Below, one piece after another: positions 41,368-52,528 of a stretch of 64,000 nt of DNA. Source of the DNA: Opeltia flavorubescens (taxonomy: Eukaryota > Ascomycota > Lecanoromycetes > Teloschistales > Teloschistaceae); NCBI GenBank assembly GCA_000442125.1, contig KE546972.1, positions 186,001-250,000 of the forward strand, given 5' to 3'. Every line of letters begins with the position of its first letter. Position 1 is the first letter of the stretch. Under the pieces are notes generated by a model. The model worked only from the letters and a program-made list of their open reading frames with translations, was not told the origin of the DNA and made no database searches. The translations under genes were made by a program, and so were the position numbers.

Positions 41368-42171
41368 TCCTACATCACCTGATTTCTTTGACAAGATTCA
41401 TTTTGTTCATATGCATAGAGAGCAGGATGTGCATACAGCGAAGGCTCACGCCAAAACATAATGAAGGACTGAGCATTAAGAAGGCGTTCGAGGAGGCTAC
41501 TGTGTTATGAGCGAAATCCAAAGGGCATAGGAAAAAGGAATTGCATGACGGGGGCTTGTACGATATCTACGATCGAATGCAGCATTCATGCCCTATGACT
41601 GTTTTTATATGACTCTGACGCGCAAGCCGATCCTCTGAATTACGACGCCTGTAAGCCTGGGTGTACTCCTTGCCGCGTATGAGTCGGCCCTGGGGTTAAA
41701 TTCGGATCCTAGGATAAATGCCGGCCATGTGCAGAGTGATGCCCCAGTAAGGTTAGCGTGGTGTGCCCGTGGTCAATGTTTTCATCGCAGTAACCAGGAT
41801 CAACACACGGTTCTACACCTTGTAGAATAACAATACAACAGCCAACCAGCCGCTAAATTTACGGGCTGCACAGAACCAAAGGAAATAGAAGAGGAGGAAC
41901 GAGGATGACAAGCGTCGTGGGTCTCTTTGATAACTTTCTGGCCAATCTTGCTCGACAGAAACGACGATAGCCTCTCAATCAATGAGCAGACGCCCCTAGC
42001 AACCGACAAATCAAAAGCTTTTCCTCGTGCAATTTACAGTTATCATCGCTTCTATATCATGCCTTAGGCGCTATCGAACTACGACCACCGAATTTGCGCC
42101 AGGATTCAATTTCCGGATCCGCTTACATCAAATTACCACCACTGAAGGACCCTTTCCAGCCAACCTCAGCC
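41368..42171. other. Intergenic region
   Basis: About 800 bp with only short frames. It probably holds the promoter of nudE near its right end; nothing else is seen. Confidence 0.5.
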
Positions 42172-44028
42172 ATGGCCACGGAGTCTGATGATGACCCATC
42201 ATACTACAAGACACAATATGAGCAGCTCGAGGCCGAGCTTGCTGATTTCCAAGCTTCCAGCCGGGAGCTGGAGCAAGAATTAGAGCGGGATATTGAAGCA
42301 GCGGAGAAAAGAGAACGACAACTACAAGAGAAGATTGAGAGTCTTGGCTATGAAGTTGAAGAATGGAAGGTATAGATCCCAGACCTGACCCCGCTTTTGT
42401 GGGTTTTCTTCAGATTCGAGGCTGACAAGTTTACGGAATGGTAGACCAAGTACAAGCAGTCAAGAACGGAAGCGAACAATGCCCAGAATTCGCTGGAGAA
42501 AGAGATAACATCATTGCGAGAGACGAACAGGGCCATGCAACTCAAGCTGCGCGATATAGAGGTTGCCAATGATGACTTCGAACGACAGGCGAGGCATACA
42601 ACCTCATCACTTGAGGACCTTGAATCGAAATACAATGTTTCTATCGAGCGAGGCGTTATGTTCGAGGAAGAGATCAAGATAGGGGAACACGAAAGAGAAT
42701 CTCTACGTATCGAAACACAGCGACTACGGGACGAACTTGGTGAACTCAGAATCGAAGCAGACATCAGGCAGGATAAATTGCGCCGTGCGGAGGCGACAGC
42801 GTCGGAGGTCCAGCGTCAGAGGCAGGTGGATATCCCAGCTTCTACAGCTCCAAGACCTCAGTCGGTCATGTCAGAGCGCTCTGAACCTACCACAACCTCT
42901 TCCCCCACAGTAGCAACTCCACCAGCAAAATCGACATCGTCGACTGTATCAGAAACCCCGACCCCTCCATCACCACCAACTTCAGATCATTCACTTCCAC
43001 CGGCGCCTGCACCATGTATACCGATACCCAAATCAAGATTATCTATATCTAACTCAAACACCACCCCACGCCCACAGTACTCACACAGGACTCCACGGTA
43101 TTCTAGAGGTCCGTCAGCTACCATGACCTCAGATCATGCGCCTCCGTCAATAAGCCGGAGGACAACGATCAATACCCAAGGCAATGCGAATAGGGGTCCT
43201 GGCCTGCCCAAATCCGGCTCACTTTACCAGATACGTGGATTGATTGGGAAGATGCAGAATTTAGAGCAGAGAGTTCACACGGCAAGATCGAAACTACCAG
43301 CGCCGAGTGCTACGCCGCCCCACGCATCACCCCGTAATGACGCGGCGCCCGTTCAAAGTCAGATACCAGCAACTATCACCATGCGCAGCAACAGGAAGCG
43401 AACTGCTGGTAGCAGTGCTAATTCAATGGGCCTATCAACGCCTGATAATCGACCAAGTAGTCGACTCTCATTCGGAATACCGCAGCCAAGCCCTACCAGA
43501 GAGGCCAATACCTACTCAAATAGGCCGTCCTCTCGAGCGAGTATCTCGTCTCGATCATCGATCAGCCACTTACCTTCAGCCGCGAGTGCAGCAGCGACCA
43601 GTCGGCCAGGTAGTCGTCAGTCTATGACAGGGACAAGGACACCTCTAGGCTACCATAGCACACTGACTTCACAGTCCGAGTCCCGCCGTCCTCGTTCGTC
43701 TATTGGAGGCTCATACGCTAATATGCATTCTAACCCGGGCCACGGACATTCGGCCAGCGTTAGCCGACTAAGTCATTACAGCCAGGATTTCCTCGACGAG
43801 GAAGGGGATAGTACCAACGACGCGCTAACGCCGACGCCTGCCAGACGTACGAATGCACTCAAGGATAACGCGTCATCGAGTGGCATTCCTTCTCTCGCTG
43901 CCAGTGGCAATAAGAAACGCTACAGTGGGGTTGGAGCAGGGAGGCGGATAAGCTCTGGTCCGGGGGAGATGGGTCCACCGGAGAGACGAGGGACAAGGAA
44001 ACTCAGTGGGGTGGGCGAGACATTCTGA
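42172..44028 (+). CDS. nudE: NudE family nuclear distribution protein (dynein/Lis1 adaptor)
   Basis: Two exons (42172-42369 and 42445-44028; 75-nt intron with GCTGAC branch) encode 593 residues, close to Aspergillus NudE. The first 190 residues form a long coiled coil starting [17 protein letters not shown], with the conserved [17 protein letters not shown] block at the exon junction. The remaining 400 residues are Ser/Thr/Pro-rich and probably disordered, with Arg-Ser sites and a Gly-rich end. In the family, NudE dimerises through the coiled coil, binds Lis1 (NudF) and dynein, and supports nuclear migration and vesicle transport along microtubules. The assignment rests on the coiled-coil block and length. 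Confidence 0.9.
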
Positions 44029-44633
44029 CATAGGAGAAGGGGGGTTCTTTGTTATTTATTTTGATGGCGGTATTTAGTTGGCTGGTTACGCTTTTCGGTG
44101 ACGAATGAATGATGGCTGATGGCTTAATGGCTCACGGCTCATGGCGGGGTCGTTATCTGATATTAGCTTGAAATTGCACATTTTTGGTTCTGATCATATG
44201 CTTTCGTCCCTGGTTTGCTTTGTTGTTGGATCGTACTCAAGCAGTGCCAAGCCAAGATCTTATCTGATAGTCGGGCGTGGAAGTACCGTCAAATTCACAT
44301 CGTTCCTTCCAAGCCTCCGAGAATAGTTGATTGGATAAGTTTCATAGAGGGCGCATATTGGATTTGGATGGGATTTGTGACGACCATGGTAATTTGAGTG
44401 GTTCCGCGAAAGTTTGCTAGTGAGCTGCAGCCTGCAGGATCAGTTCCAGGTATGGTATTGTGGGTTTGCCATCTCTAGGCACCATCAAATGGTACCTCCA
44501 AATCAGGCAGCAGCTTGTTTCATCTCCAGCGTTAACAATCAGCCTCACCCGCCATCCTGGTTAGAGTGCACGTCGATTTTATTCATATCTGAATAGACGT
44601 TCTTTCCAGCCGGCCTATGCCAGAGAACCAAAA
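44029..44633. other. Intergenic region with an overlapping upstream ATG
   Basis: It includes a short upstream ATG (about 44618) that overlaps the start of the next gene in another frame, a possible translational brake. Nothing else is seen. Confidence 0.4.
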
Positions 44634-47600
44634 ATGGCGACAACGCTCCGGCACGCTTTTGTCCCAACGAGGATCAGTCAGCTTTATGCTAATACCAAGA
44701 GAACATACGAGCATATGATACAGCACAATGTCACCAATGTACCTCAGACAGCAACTCATACCAAATTAAGAATCCAAAAAGATCGACTCATTGCCTGGGG
44801 CCTGGAGTGGGAAGACTCTAACGCTACACAGAATGGCAATATTGACGATTCCCTGGATAGGGCCGGAATTAGTGATTTGGTGGGAAGCATTATGTCTTCT
44901 ATCCAAGACCTACTTGAGAGAGCCGACAGTATCCAGCCTCAGCGAACAATCAGCTTTCCTGGAGCTTTCCCAAATGACAAACCAATATTGACATCTAGAC
45001 AGAGCCAGCAGTGGACCCCTCAGGATATGGACCGCTTAAGTGACATTGTCAAAGATCTCACAGCTTCAATTGATACTTTATGTGACCTATCGAGGTCACG
45101 GCAAGCTCTAGTTCATGGTCCTAAATTGAATTTCTCAATGAAAGCTCCCCACCCACCGATTGAACAATCCAATTTCAAGGGATGTTCGACCAGTAGAGGA
45201 AACGTTGATCTGATGCATGCATCACATATAAGCGATTCATTACTACAGATACCGGATGAGGATTTCCTTCCCGCCCGGAGCTCTTCACCACCTTCGTACG
45301 AATCAGTAGCCGCGGGCTCGGAGGATAGAGTGCTTGCTTCCATGTTGCCTTCCGACAAGAGCGATACCAAGGAGAAAGCTACCTTTCCAGTCCTTCTAGA
45401 ATATTTACCTTCGATCGACGCTCTCTCGACTGGAGAGCATGAGCCTTCACGGGAACGGTATGAGCACCTCATGGAAGTTCAACCGACGGCATTGGCAGGG
45501 TTTGGTCCTACGTATCTCGGAAGCCTCAAGCTGCGAGGCTGGATTAAGGACGCTCGTAGAGGTCGCATCGCTCTAGTCTACGAGATACCTTTACCTGACC
45601 TGGACCCTTCTCTGGACCGTGATCGCAGGTTGAAAGTCTTCACACTTCTATCCTTCCTCCATCATGGCGCCGACACTGATAGTACCAATATGCCTAGCCT
45701 GGAAGATCGATTTCGGCTAGCTTTCAACCTTGCTTCAAGTTTGCTGCACCTTCATGCGAAGAAGCTTTTTCACAGAAACATTAACAGCCGAAACGTTGTT
45801 TTCTTTATTAGCGACAACACCGACTTATCCAACGCTACCAAGCCATGGAAAAGAGGCCTTATCCGTCGGCCGTTTTTGACTGCGTTCGATCAATGCTCCG
45901 AGGATGTCCTTGGCGAAATCGAGGAATCTTTCATATCAAACATCTATCGGCACCCTGATTACGAGCGTGGACGAAGATCCAGCTTCAAGCCTTTCCATGA
46001 TATATATAGCTTGGGCCTCATTCTTCTCGAAATTGGACTCTGGATGCCAATCAGCAAGCTCTGGAAAACGAGGTATACACGATCACAATTCAAACATAGG
46101 CTGCAGACCATTTACACCAGGAAGCTGGCAGGCAAATGTGGAACCAAGTATATGAATGTTGTTGACTTCTGTCTGAAAGCCGACGACCCGGAGTACATGG
46201 TCAAAGACATGGATCCAATTCAGTCCCGCCAGATCGACTCTTTGACAGCGTCACAGAATAGTCTGTACTGGAAAGCATTCAAGGTGCTTGAGAAATGTTG
46301 CATGATCGATGATGCTAATGACTTCGCCTCTCTGCTCAACGATGTATCATCCAGCACCGAACGCGGAAATACTGGTGGTCAGCCCGTATCCTCGCCATCG
46401 GAGAAACAACCCATGCTAGAGAAAACGGTAGAACAACAGAGACCTGAGCCTTCATTACAAGAAGCTATCCTTACCCCAAAGATTGAAGAGGCACCACGGT
46501 CAAATGATATGCGCAAGTGCAAGTGCAAGGTCTGGTCACACGAAATTCCCTCAACCTTTACAGCCCACTGGCAGCAAACTCTGGAGCCGAAATTGAACCG
46601 AATGTTTAGTAAAATCATAGACAGATGGGAATCGTACAGCATTGAGCTCTTGATGGCTGGTGAGACAGCGGAACTTGCCAGACCCACAATTTACATGGTT
46701 TGTGCGAGCGTTGAGAAGGCACGGAAAGTCCTTCAGTATGTCAATCAAGACCAAGGTCTCTTCGACATCAAGGTCTCTAAGGGTCAGATTCTACGTTCAA
46801 AGGCAGGGAAGAAGAAGAAACGCGGGAAAGGTAAAAAAGGCCTATCGACAGGAAACTCAGGTCCAGGGATCGGTTCTGAGGAAAGTCGGCAACGGTTTAA
46901 TCATTACCAAGAACGCCCTTCCTGCGGTGCATCAATTGGTGCCTATTTGGACGAACAACATCTTCCGCCAGTATCTTTTGGCGGTACAGTGTTGGTTGGT
47001 GGCGAACCGTATGGGATGAGTGTTCACCATATGCTTGAGAACGACGAAATTGACTTTGGCTTGGATGATACTCTTCCACTGCATCGGTCCATGGCGCCGC
47101 CGAATAAGACCACCAGAGAAGTTGAAGAGGACTCAAACAAGGGGTGGAGCTTTGGAAATCTTCCAGAGGCGCTTTACCCTTTCGAAATATCCGATGACGA
47201 AGACGAGGGATATCGGTCATCGGCAGAGGATGAAGACCTGTCAGAATTTGATCCATCGCAATGGGATACCCCAGAGCTCGCAGACCTGGATGACGTTGAC
47301 ATGGGGGATACGCCTGGCGTTGAGCCTGGTAATGGCGAAACGCTGCTTGTCACTCAGCCGGCTATTGATGATGTAGATGAAGGGTTCTTTCCCAGCGAGG
47401 AAGATATTGATGAAGATCACCTGGCCTCCCATACCTTTGGCCATATTCATGCATCATCTGGCATTAGGCGAACCAGTCGAGGACCGATCTCACACGAGGT
47501 TGACTGGGCGCTCATCAAGATTCGGGAACATCGACAAGGGAAAGGGAATGCTGTGAAGGATGGAACCCGTCATTGCCACACAGCCAACCCACACCGAGTA

Positions 47601-48389
47601 CTCGAGGCAAATAAACTCGGTGGTCTCCAAGTTCATGCTCTTGGTCGAACTAGCGGGTTACAGACTGGAACAATCCTTCCGTCGATGGTCACGGTCAAGA
47701 TGCCAGGCCGAATTTCCCATTCTCAAAGCTGGCAGGTCGCAGGCAAATTCGGTATGGGTGGAGATTCGGGCGCTTGGGTCATTGATAATGCTACTGGCGG
47801 TGTATGTGCGCATGTGCTTGCCTGGTCGGAAAGGAATAATACAGCTTATGTTGCGCCTATGGAGGTCTTGTTTGAAGATATGGCTCAGACGTTGGGGGCT
47901 GATGTCACTTTACCGGAGCAGGAACTAAGTCCTTCGGCGGAGATTGAGGGCCTTGCGGAGGATACCGCTTCTCTTGCTATCCGAGGGGGGACTTTGTCAG
48001 ACGACCATGCTGGAACTGATCAGGCACCTGATCTCGCAGTCTATCCAGAGCAAGAGCGAAGTCAAGTACAGCCAGAGTCCTCCAACCCAATCCTGTCGCG
48101 CGAATCTACAATCAGCCCGCCTGTAGCAACGTCTCCGCCTCTTCAACGCCATCCTCAAACTCAAAGTCAAAGTCCAGTCCCAGATGTGAATTTTCCGGCC
48201 AAGCAGCAGCAACAACGCCTTCCGACCATGAACCTACCGCAAGACTCGAATTTATCACCGCCGGCGGCGTACAGTTCGGTATCGAAAAACTACACGTTGG
48301 AGTGTAAAGGTAGGAAGAGCGGGAGTGAGATTTTGTTGGAGAAGGGAGAGGGGGGGTTTAAGAAGGGGTGTAGGGTTAGTATTGGATAG
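44634..48389 (+). CDS. HeLo-like / pseudokinase / trypsin-like serine protease fusion protein
   Basis: A single exon encodes 1251 residues. Residues 1-170 look like a HeLo-like helical domain (LRIQKDRLIAWGLEWEDS is typical). Residues about 270-560 form a kinase fold without catalytic competence: the catalytic loop reads H380-R-N in place of HRD, the DFG position is F418-D-Q420, no VAIK lysine is seen, but the D456-IYSLGLILLE helix is present. A basic stretch KKKKRGKGKKG follows at about 726. The C-terminal half has a chymotrypsin-like layout: GGTVLVGGEPYGMSVHH with His798/799, D957-WALIKI and GDS1045G, with about 150 acidic residues inserted between His and Asp. A disordered tail ends the protein. 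MLKL pairs a four-helix membrane-killing domain with a pseudokinase, so a cell-death role is plausible but unproven. Domain boundaries are by eye. Confidence 0.72.
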   Translation: MATTLRHAFVPTRISQLYANTKRTYEHMIQHNVTNVPQTATHTKLRIQKDRLIAWGLEWEDSNATQNGNIDDSLDRAGISDLVGSIMSSIQDLLERADSIQPQRTISFPGAFPNDKPILTSRQSQQWTPQDMDRLSDIVKDLTASIDTLCDLSRSRQALVHGPKLNFSMKAPHPPIEQSNFKGCSTSRGNVDLMHASHISDSLLQIPDEDFLPARSSSPPSYESVAAGSEDRVLASMLPSDKSDTKEKATFPVLLEYLPSIDALSTGEHEPSRERYEHLMEVQPTALAGFGPTYLGSLKLRGWIKDARRGRIALVYEIPLPDLDPSLDRDRRLKVFTLLSFLHHGADTDSTNMPSLEDRFRLAFNLASSLLHLHAKKLFHRNINSRNVVFFISDNTDLSNATKPWKRGLIRRPFLTAFDQCSEDVLGEIEESFISNIYRHPDYERGRRSSFKPFHDIYSLGLILLEIGLWMPISKLWKTRYTRSQFKHRLQTIYTRKLAGKCGTKYMNVVDFCLKADDPEYMVKDMDPIQSRQIDSLTASQNSLYWKAFKVLEKCCMIDDANDFASLLNDVSSSTERGNTGGQPVSSPSEKQPMLEKTVEQQRPEPSLQEAILTPKIEEAPRSNDMRKCKCKVWSHEIPSTFTAHWQQTLEPKLNRMFSKIIDRWESYSIELLMAGETAELARPTIYMVCASVEKARKVLQYVNQDQGLFDIKVSKGQILRSKAGKKKKRGKGKKGLSTGNSGPGIGSEESRQRFNHYQERPSCGASIGAYLDEQHLPPVSFGGTVLVGGEPYGMSVHHMLENDEIDFGLDDTLPLHRSMAPPNKTTREVEEDSNKGWSFGNLPEALYPFEISDDEDEGYRSSAEDEDLSEFDPSQWDTPELADLDDVDMGDTPGVEPGNGETLLVTQPAIDDVDEGFFPSEEDIDEDHLASHTFGHIHASSGIRRTSRGPISHEVDWALIKIREHRQGKGNAVKDGTRHCHTANPHRVLEANKLGGLQVHALGRTSGLQTGTILPSMVTVKMPGRISHSQSWQVAGKFGMGGDSGAWVIDNATGGVCAHVLAWSERNNTAYVAPMEVLFEDMAQTLGADVTLPEQELSPSAEIEGLAEDTASLAIRGGTLSDDHAGTDQAPDLAVYPEQERSQVQPESSNPILSRESTISPPVATSPPLQRHPQTQSQSPVPDVNFPAKQQQQRLPTMNLPQDSNLSPPAAYSSVSKNYTLECKGRKSGSEILLEKGEGGFKKGCRVSIG

Positions 48390-49466
48390 ATGATGGGTTT
48401 TTTGGGGCTTGCTTTTAGAGGGGCCATTGGGGATGGATTTTGGGAGGGAGGGAGACGGAGGGGTGATATTTATTTGTTCTTATGAGAGAGGGAAGGGGAC
48501 AGGCGAGTGAGAAATGGAGGAGGGAGTTGGGGTTATGGGATGGTTTATGTGATACCCTGGCTGAGTTATATCTTATTTATCGGATGCAAAAATGGTTTTA
48601 AGCACTTGAATGCTTAGTCCGTCGTTCTGCCTTTCCATACAATTAAACACGTGTAATTTGACTGGGTGGGGCGTGATGTGCACATTAAACACAGTTATAT
48701 CGTATTTCGATACAACGATTTCTACTATTATGCCAAAACAGCAGCCGACTTGAGCGTATTTGACGAATGATTTCGCGATGCCTGTTTTTTCTACATTTCT
48801 CTTACGGCTTGTCGTCCCCTTATCGGATAAGACTTCTGTCACTGACCCTCAAACGCGGTGGCTTTCTGCAATGAAAGGGGCTATGTAATAAAGTCGTTCG
48901 AGCCATCGAGATCACAATTTACCGTTTTCTCTATCCTTCCTATTGTATCTACATCTACATTTACATCTCTATACTTCTCAAATCTCATTGAATCAGCCAC
49001 GAATCTCAAGAGATCGATACCTTGGTCGCTCCAGTAGCCGGGTGTCGTTGAGGTGGTCTATTGGTCGTTTTATGAGATAGTAATCATATATCTCTGCGTC
49101 AAGAAGAGGAGGGAAGCTTGCTGTGGGAAATTGCATTCATTCAATTTATTTATTATCATCATCTTTTTAAATGAATTGTTGAGTGCCGAGTTGCTTTATG
49201 CCCGTTGTCGATATACGATAGTTGGCGCATAAATAGTTTGACTTGTATTGCCAGTGCCGTCGATGTATCGAGGTTGCTTTTGGTCTTGGACTGGATATGT
49301 TATTAGTGAGTTCAATTGTGTATGTAGAGGGTTCTGATAGCGAAACTTACCAGCATCCTACGTCTTTCACCTCGTATGCTACTACCAGCGTGCAGTGACA
49401 AAGCACCAAAACCAATCCACCACAATGTCAATACCTTCAAACTTCTCCCTAGTAGCTCAACCCATT
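48390..49466. other. Intergenic region
   Basis: Just over 1 kb without a supported gene. It holds a copy of the dispersed short repeat at 48694-48725. Confidence 0.5.
48694..48725 (+). repeat. Dispersed repeat, copy 3 (core TCGATACAACGATTTCTAC)
   Basis: The 19-base core at 48707-48725 matches the copies at 10753 and 18939, with C/T changes. The preceding GTTATATCG is shared with the partial copy at 20288. Unlike the others, it is not in front of a microprotein. Confidence 0.55.
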
Positions 49467-50235
49467 TCATCCCTCCACCTCCCTCCCGCCCATCCACTCT
49501 TCCACCATCTCCCTCCCCACCCCCCTCACAAGTACATGCACATGATCAATCCCCCTCACACTTTGCAGTCCCGTCCAATTCCGAAACCACATCACCTGTT
49601 CCTCCGCCTTCCCGCCTTCTTTCCCAATCCTATCCCCAAAAACCTCCTTCACGAAACGCTCAATTTGCCCCCGAGCCTCAGGCATAAGGTCGCCTACCGT
49701 GGGCTCAGTGGCAAGACGCGGCTTTAGCCAGATGATTAGGTGTGTGATGGAGGGGTCGAGGCCGTAGGGCCAGTCGTTCAGAAGGATTTTGTAGTCGGAT
49801 GGGTGGGCGAAGGGTGTGGGGTTTTTTAGGGCGAAGGTTGGGGTTGAGTTTGCCTCAGGGAGAGAGGCGGAGGCAGAGGGGGAGGAAGACGGGGATTTTG
49901 GAAGGGGAGTCCAGTGCAAGCGTTCGGTAAGTATGTAATTTGTTATTGTGCCGTATGCGGCTTTGGTAGCTTTTGTCCACTGGAGGTAGCGTTTGAGATC
50001 TGAAGGCCAGCGGCGGAGGGACTCGAGGTCATTTGTCGCTGGTTTTTGGATGCTGATTTAGCTAGAGAATGGGATTATTGGGTAAGTCGTAGGATGTACC
50101 GATGATTTGTTTTAGGTCTTCCCACGTGTGGGGTTGGAAGTCGGAATCTTTGCGAGCGAGGTTTTGACGGTCTTTTTCTGTTAGTTCGAAGGCTGGTATT
50201 TCGTCTTCATCCTGAGCCTCCTCGGGAGTCACCAT
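49467..50235 (-). CDS. NGI1: NGI1-like N-acetylglucosamine-induced protein (DUF3605)
   Basis: Two exons (50235-50100 and 50038-49467; 61-nt intron ending AACCAG) encode 235 residues. The DUF3605 signature is clear: PHTWEDLKQIIATNDLESLRRWPSDLRRYLQWT is formed across the junction, then ILTERLHWTP, and further on DYKILLNDWPYGLDPSITHLIIWLK. The N terminus is acidic and the middle Ser-rich. The family was named from a Candida gene induced by N-acetylglucosamine; the biochemical role is unknown and it is not a sugar-catabolic enzyme. No signal peptide or membrane helix is seen. A 291-bp divergent promoter separates it from CBR1. Confidence 0.88.
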
Positions 50236-50526
50236 TGTTGCTGCTCAATGGTCTTTGACGGAGGCTGATATTACACCAGTATGAGATGGTTTTCCGAAGT
50301 TGGGACTTACGACACCTTACTAAGATAACGCCTTATCGATAAACATCTGCAAAAATTTCCCGAAACGGTCTACCTCATGTTGGGGGCCAATTTTTCTGCG
50401 AGAAATGTTATTCAGCTTTTCTTTTCAGCTCCAACAGTTTCCCGCAGTGTCGGTTTTCGGAATTATAAAACAAAATATCCGCAATTGCTCTGATTCTGGC
50501 ACTGAGCTTCATTCCTTCCCTTAGCA
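50236..50526. promoter_or_regulatory. Divergent promoter between NGI1-like gene and CBR1
   Basis: The 291 bp separate two start codons pointing away from each other and must hold both promoters. No specific motif is claimed. Confidence 0.5.
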
Positions 50527-51635
50527 ATGGCTACGTCTCACACAGTTAAGCCGAACTCGGCACTGTCCCCGCAATATGTTACCGGTGTATATATCCCCTC
50601 CGCCCTGCTACTCATGGGTGTCGCGATAACGAAGAAAGAATGGCTTCCATTTGCTGCGATAATCGCGGCATTACTTGGAGGATATAGAATTTACAGCAGC
50701 CGTGAGTTCTTTGGATTGGTTTCGGTGATACGACTGACTCGCTCAATTTCCAGAATCAAGAAAAGTATTGAAACCGGACGTATATCAGGAGTTTCCGCTT
50801 AAGGAAAAGAACATTCTCTCACATAATGTTGCAATGTGAGTGACTCCTGATGATTTTTGACCATGTCCGATACGCTGACACTTCCTAGTTATCGATTTTC
50901 CCTGCCTCGTCCCAACGACATCCTTGGTCTCCCCATTGGCCAGCACATGTCCATTGCAGCAAGTATCGAGGGACAACCTAAGGAAGTCGTGCGCTCGTAC
51001 ACTCCAATTTCTTCGGACGAAGATCTTGGATACGTTGATCTCATGATTAAGTCGTACCCTACCGGCAACATTTCCAAGCACGTCGCAAAGCTCCAAATCG
51101 GTGACACTTTGAGGGTCAAAGGTCCCAAGGGGGCAATGGTGTATACTCCAAACCTAGTCCGACATTTTGGAATGATTGCTGGAGGAACCGGTATCACGCC
51201 CATGCTCCAGATTATTCGAGCCATAATCCGAGGAAGACCGAGGAATGGCGGCAAGGATACGACCCAAATTGATTTCATATTCGCAAACGTCAACTTTGAC
51301 GATATCCTATTGAAGGATGACCTGGATGCCTTGGCCAAAGAAGATGATGGATTCAGGGTGCATTATGTCCTCAATAACCCGCCTGAGAAGTGGAACGGAG
51401 GTGTCGGTTTCTGCACACCCGAGATGATCAAGGTAATTACCCCTTCGAATTTTGCATGGTTCGTCATGCTCACCAGGTCGCTTAGGAGAAATTGCCTGCT
51501 CCGGCGAAGGACATCAAGATTCTTCTTTGCGGGCCCCCACCCATGGTGAGCGCAATGAAAAAGGCCACCGAATCGCTTGGGTATGAGAAGCCAAGGCCTG
51601 TAAGCAAGTTGCAGGATCAGGTCTTCTGTTTCTAG
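50527..51635 (+). CDS. CBR1: NADH-cytochrome b5 reductase 1
   Basis: Four exons (50527-50701, 50754-50835, 50889-51432, 51486-51635) encode 316 residues. An N-terminal membrane anchor ([13 protein letters not shown] and [11 protein letters not shown]) is followed by the flavin reductase fold: [18 protein letters not shown], the FAD-binding GQHMSIAA and RSYTPIS, and the NADH side, [15 protein letters not shown] and [13 protein letters not shown]. The ending QVFCF is the family's usual F-terminal. It passes electrons from NADH through FAD to cytochrome b5 for fatty-acid desaturation and sterol synthesis, at the ER or mitochondrial outer membrane. Every splice junction is phase-consistent. Confidence 0.93.
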
Positions 51636-51941
51636 GTGTCTCTGGTTGCCTGATATCGAGGATTGTGTTTGTCATAATGGGCCCCCGTATTTGACTATAT
51701 TCTCTCGAGTCTGAGTTGAAGAGAATTATACAATGCAGGATGTTACCGCTTTCTTGATGCCTCGGAGAACTTCTCGATTCCTTGAAGTATATGGACCACA
51801 CCATCAGTATATTTAGTGTCCTGGGCCTGAAGGAATTCAACATAGACTGATTTGACGAAGTTCCTCATAATGCTTTGGGTGGTTGCACAGCTCGCATAGA
51901 AACGGCTTCTGTAGTCTTGATAGATCTTGTGTGATTCTTGG

Positions 51942-52528
51942 TTATCGATATTGCATCTTTTGACCGCCTCGCTTCTCCATCTTCTTCTGACGATTGCTTG
52001 CCGATCCACCCCCGACTTCCCCGCTACTAAATCCACCTGTCATCCCTGCCATACCTTCTCTCAAACCGCCAAAGGTGGTCCAAGCAAGCCAAATCGAATA
52101 AAGTGGAACCACAATCCACGCCCACCAAGCCTTGTCACCCAAAACACTTGCAATGATAGTACATCCCCATGTCCAGTAGAGGATATCCCACATCCATTCG
52201 GTCAAACCTTTAGCTTCGAGGTCTTCTCCGGCTTTCTTGAGCTCGCCATTAGGAGCAAAGGTCGGACGGCCAATTCGTTCGAACCAGAACTCGACAGCAA
52301 AAGCAGGGCCAGACAGCAAGCCATACAACAAGTATGTCGTTCGTGTACACGATGCTCGGAAAATGATTAAGCGCAGGACAAGGAATACCGCGTTGATGAC
52401 GAGGGCGATCAGATGGGTCCGCTTGAGGATGGATGTGTTGCGGGCTGCCTGTTGTTTTGCTGCTTTCTGGGGATATGAGTCAATAATCTGATCATAATAT
52501 TCTCTCACAAGGAAAATACCTGAGCCAT
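51942..52528 (-). CDS. SND2: SND2/TMEM208, SRP-independent targeting protein
   Basis: A nine-base first exon (ATG GCT CAG, 52528-52520) joins across a 53-nt intron to 52466-51942, giving 177 residues, the size of TMEM208. The N terminus MAQKAAKQQAARNTSILKR is characteristic, followed by paired hydrophobic helices (HLIALVINAVFLVLRLIIF and YLLYGLLSGPAFAVEFWF) and a second pair near WMWDILYWTWGCTIIASVLG. The tail is basic and Gly-rich (SASNRQKKMEKRGGQK). In yeast, Snd2 helps insert ER membrane proteins with central or C-terminal signals, independently of SRP and GET. Confidence 0.9.
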
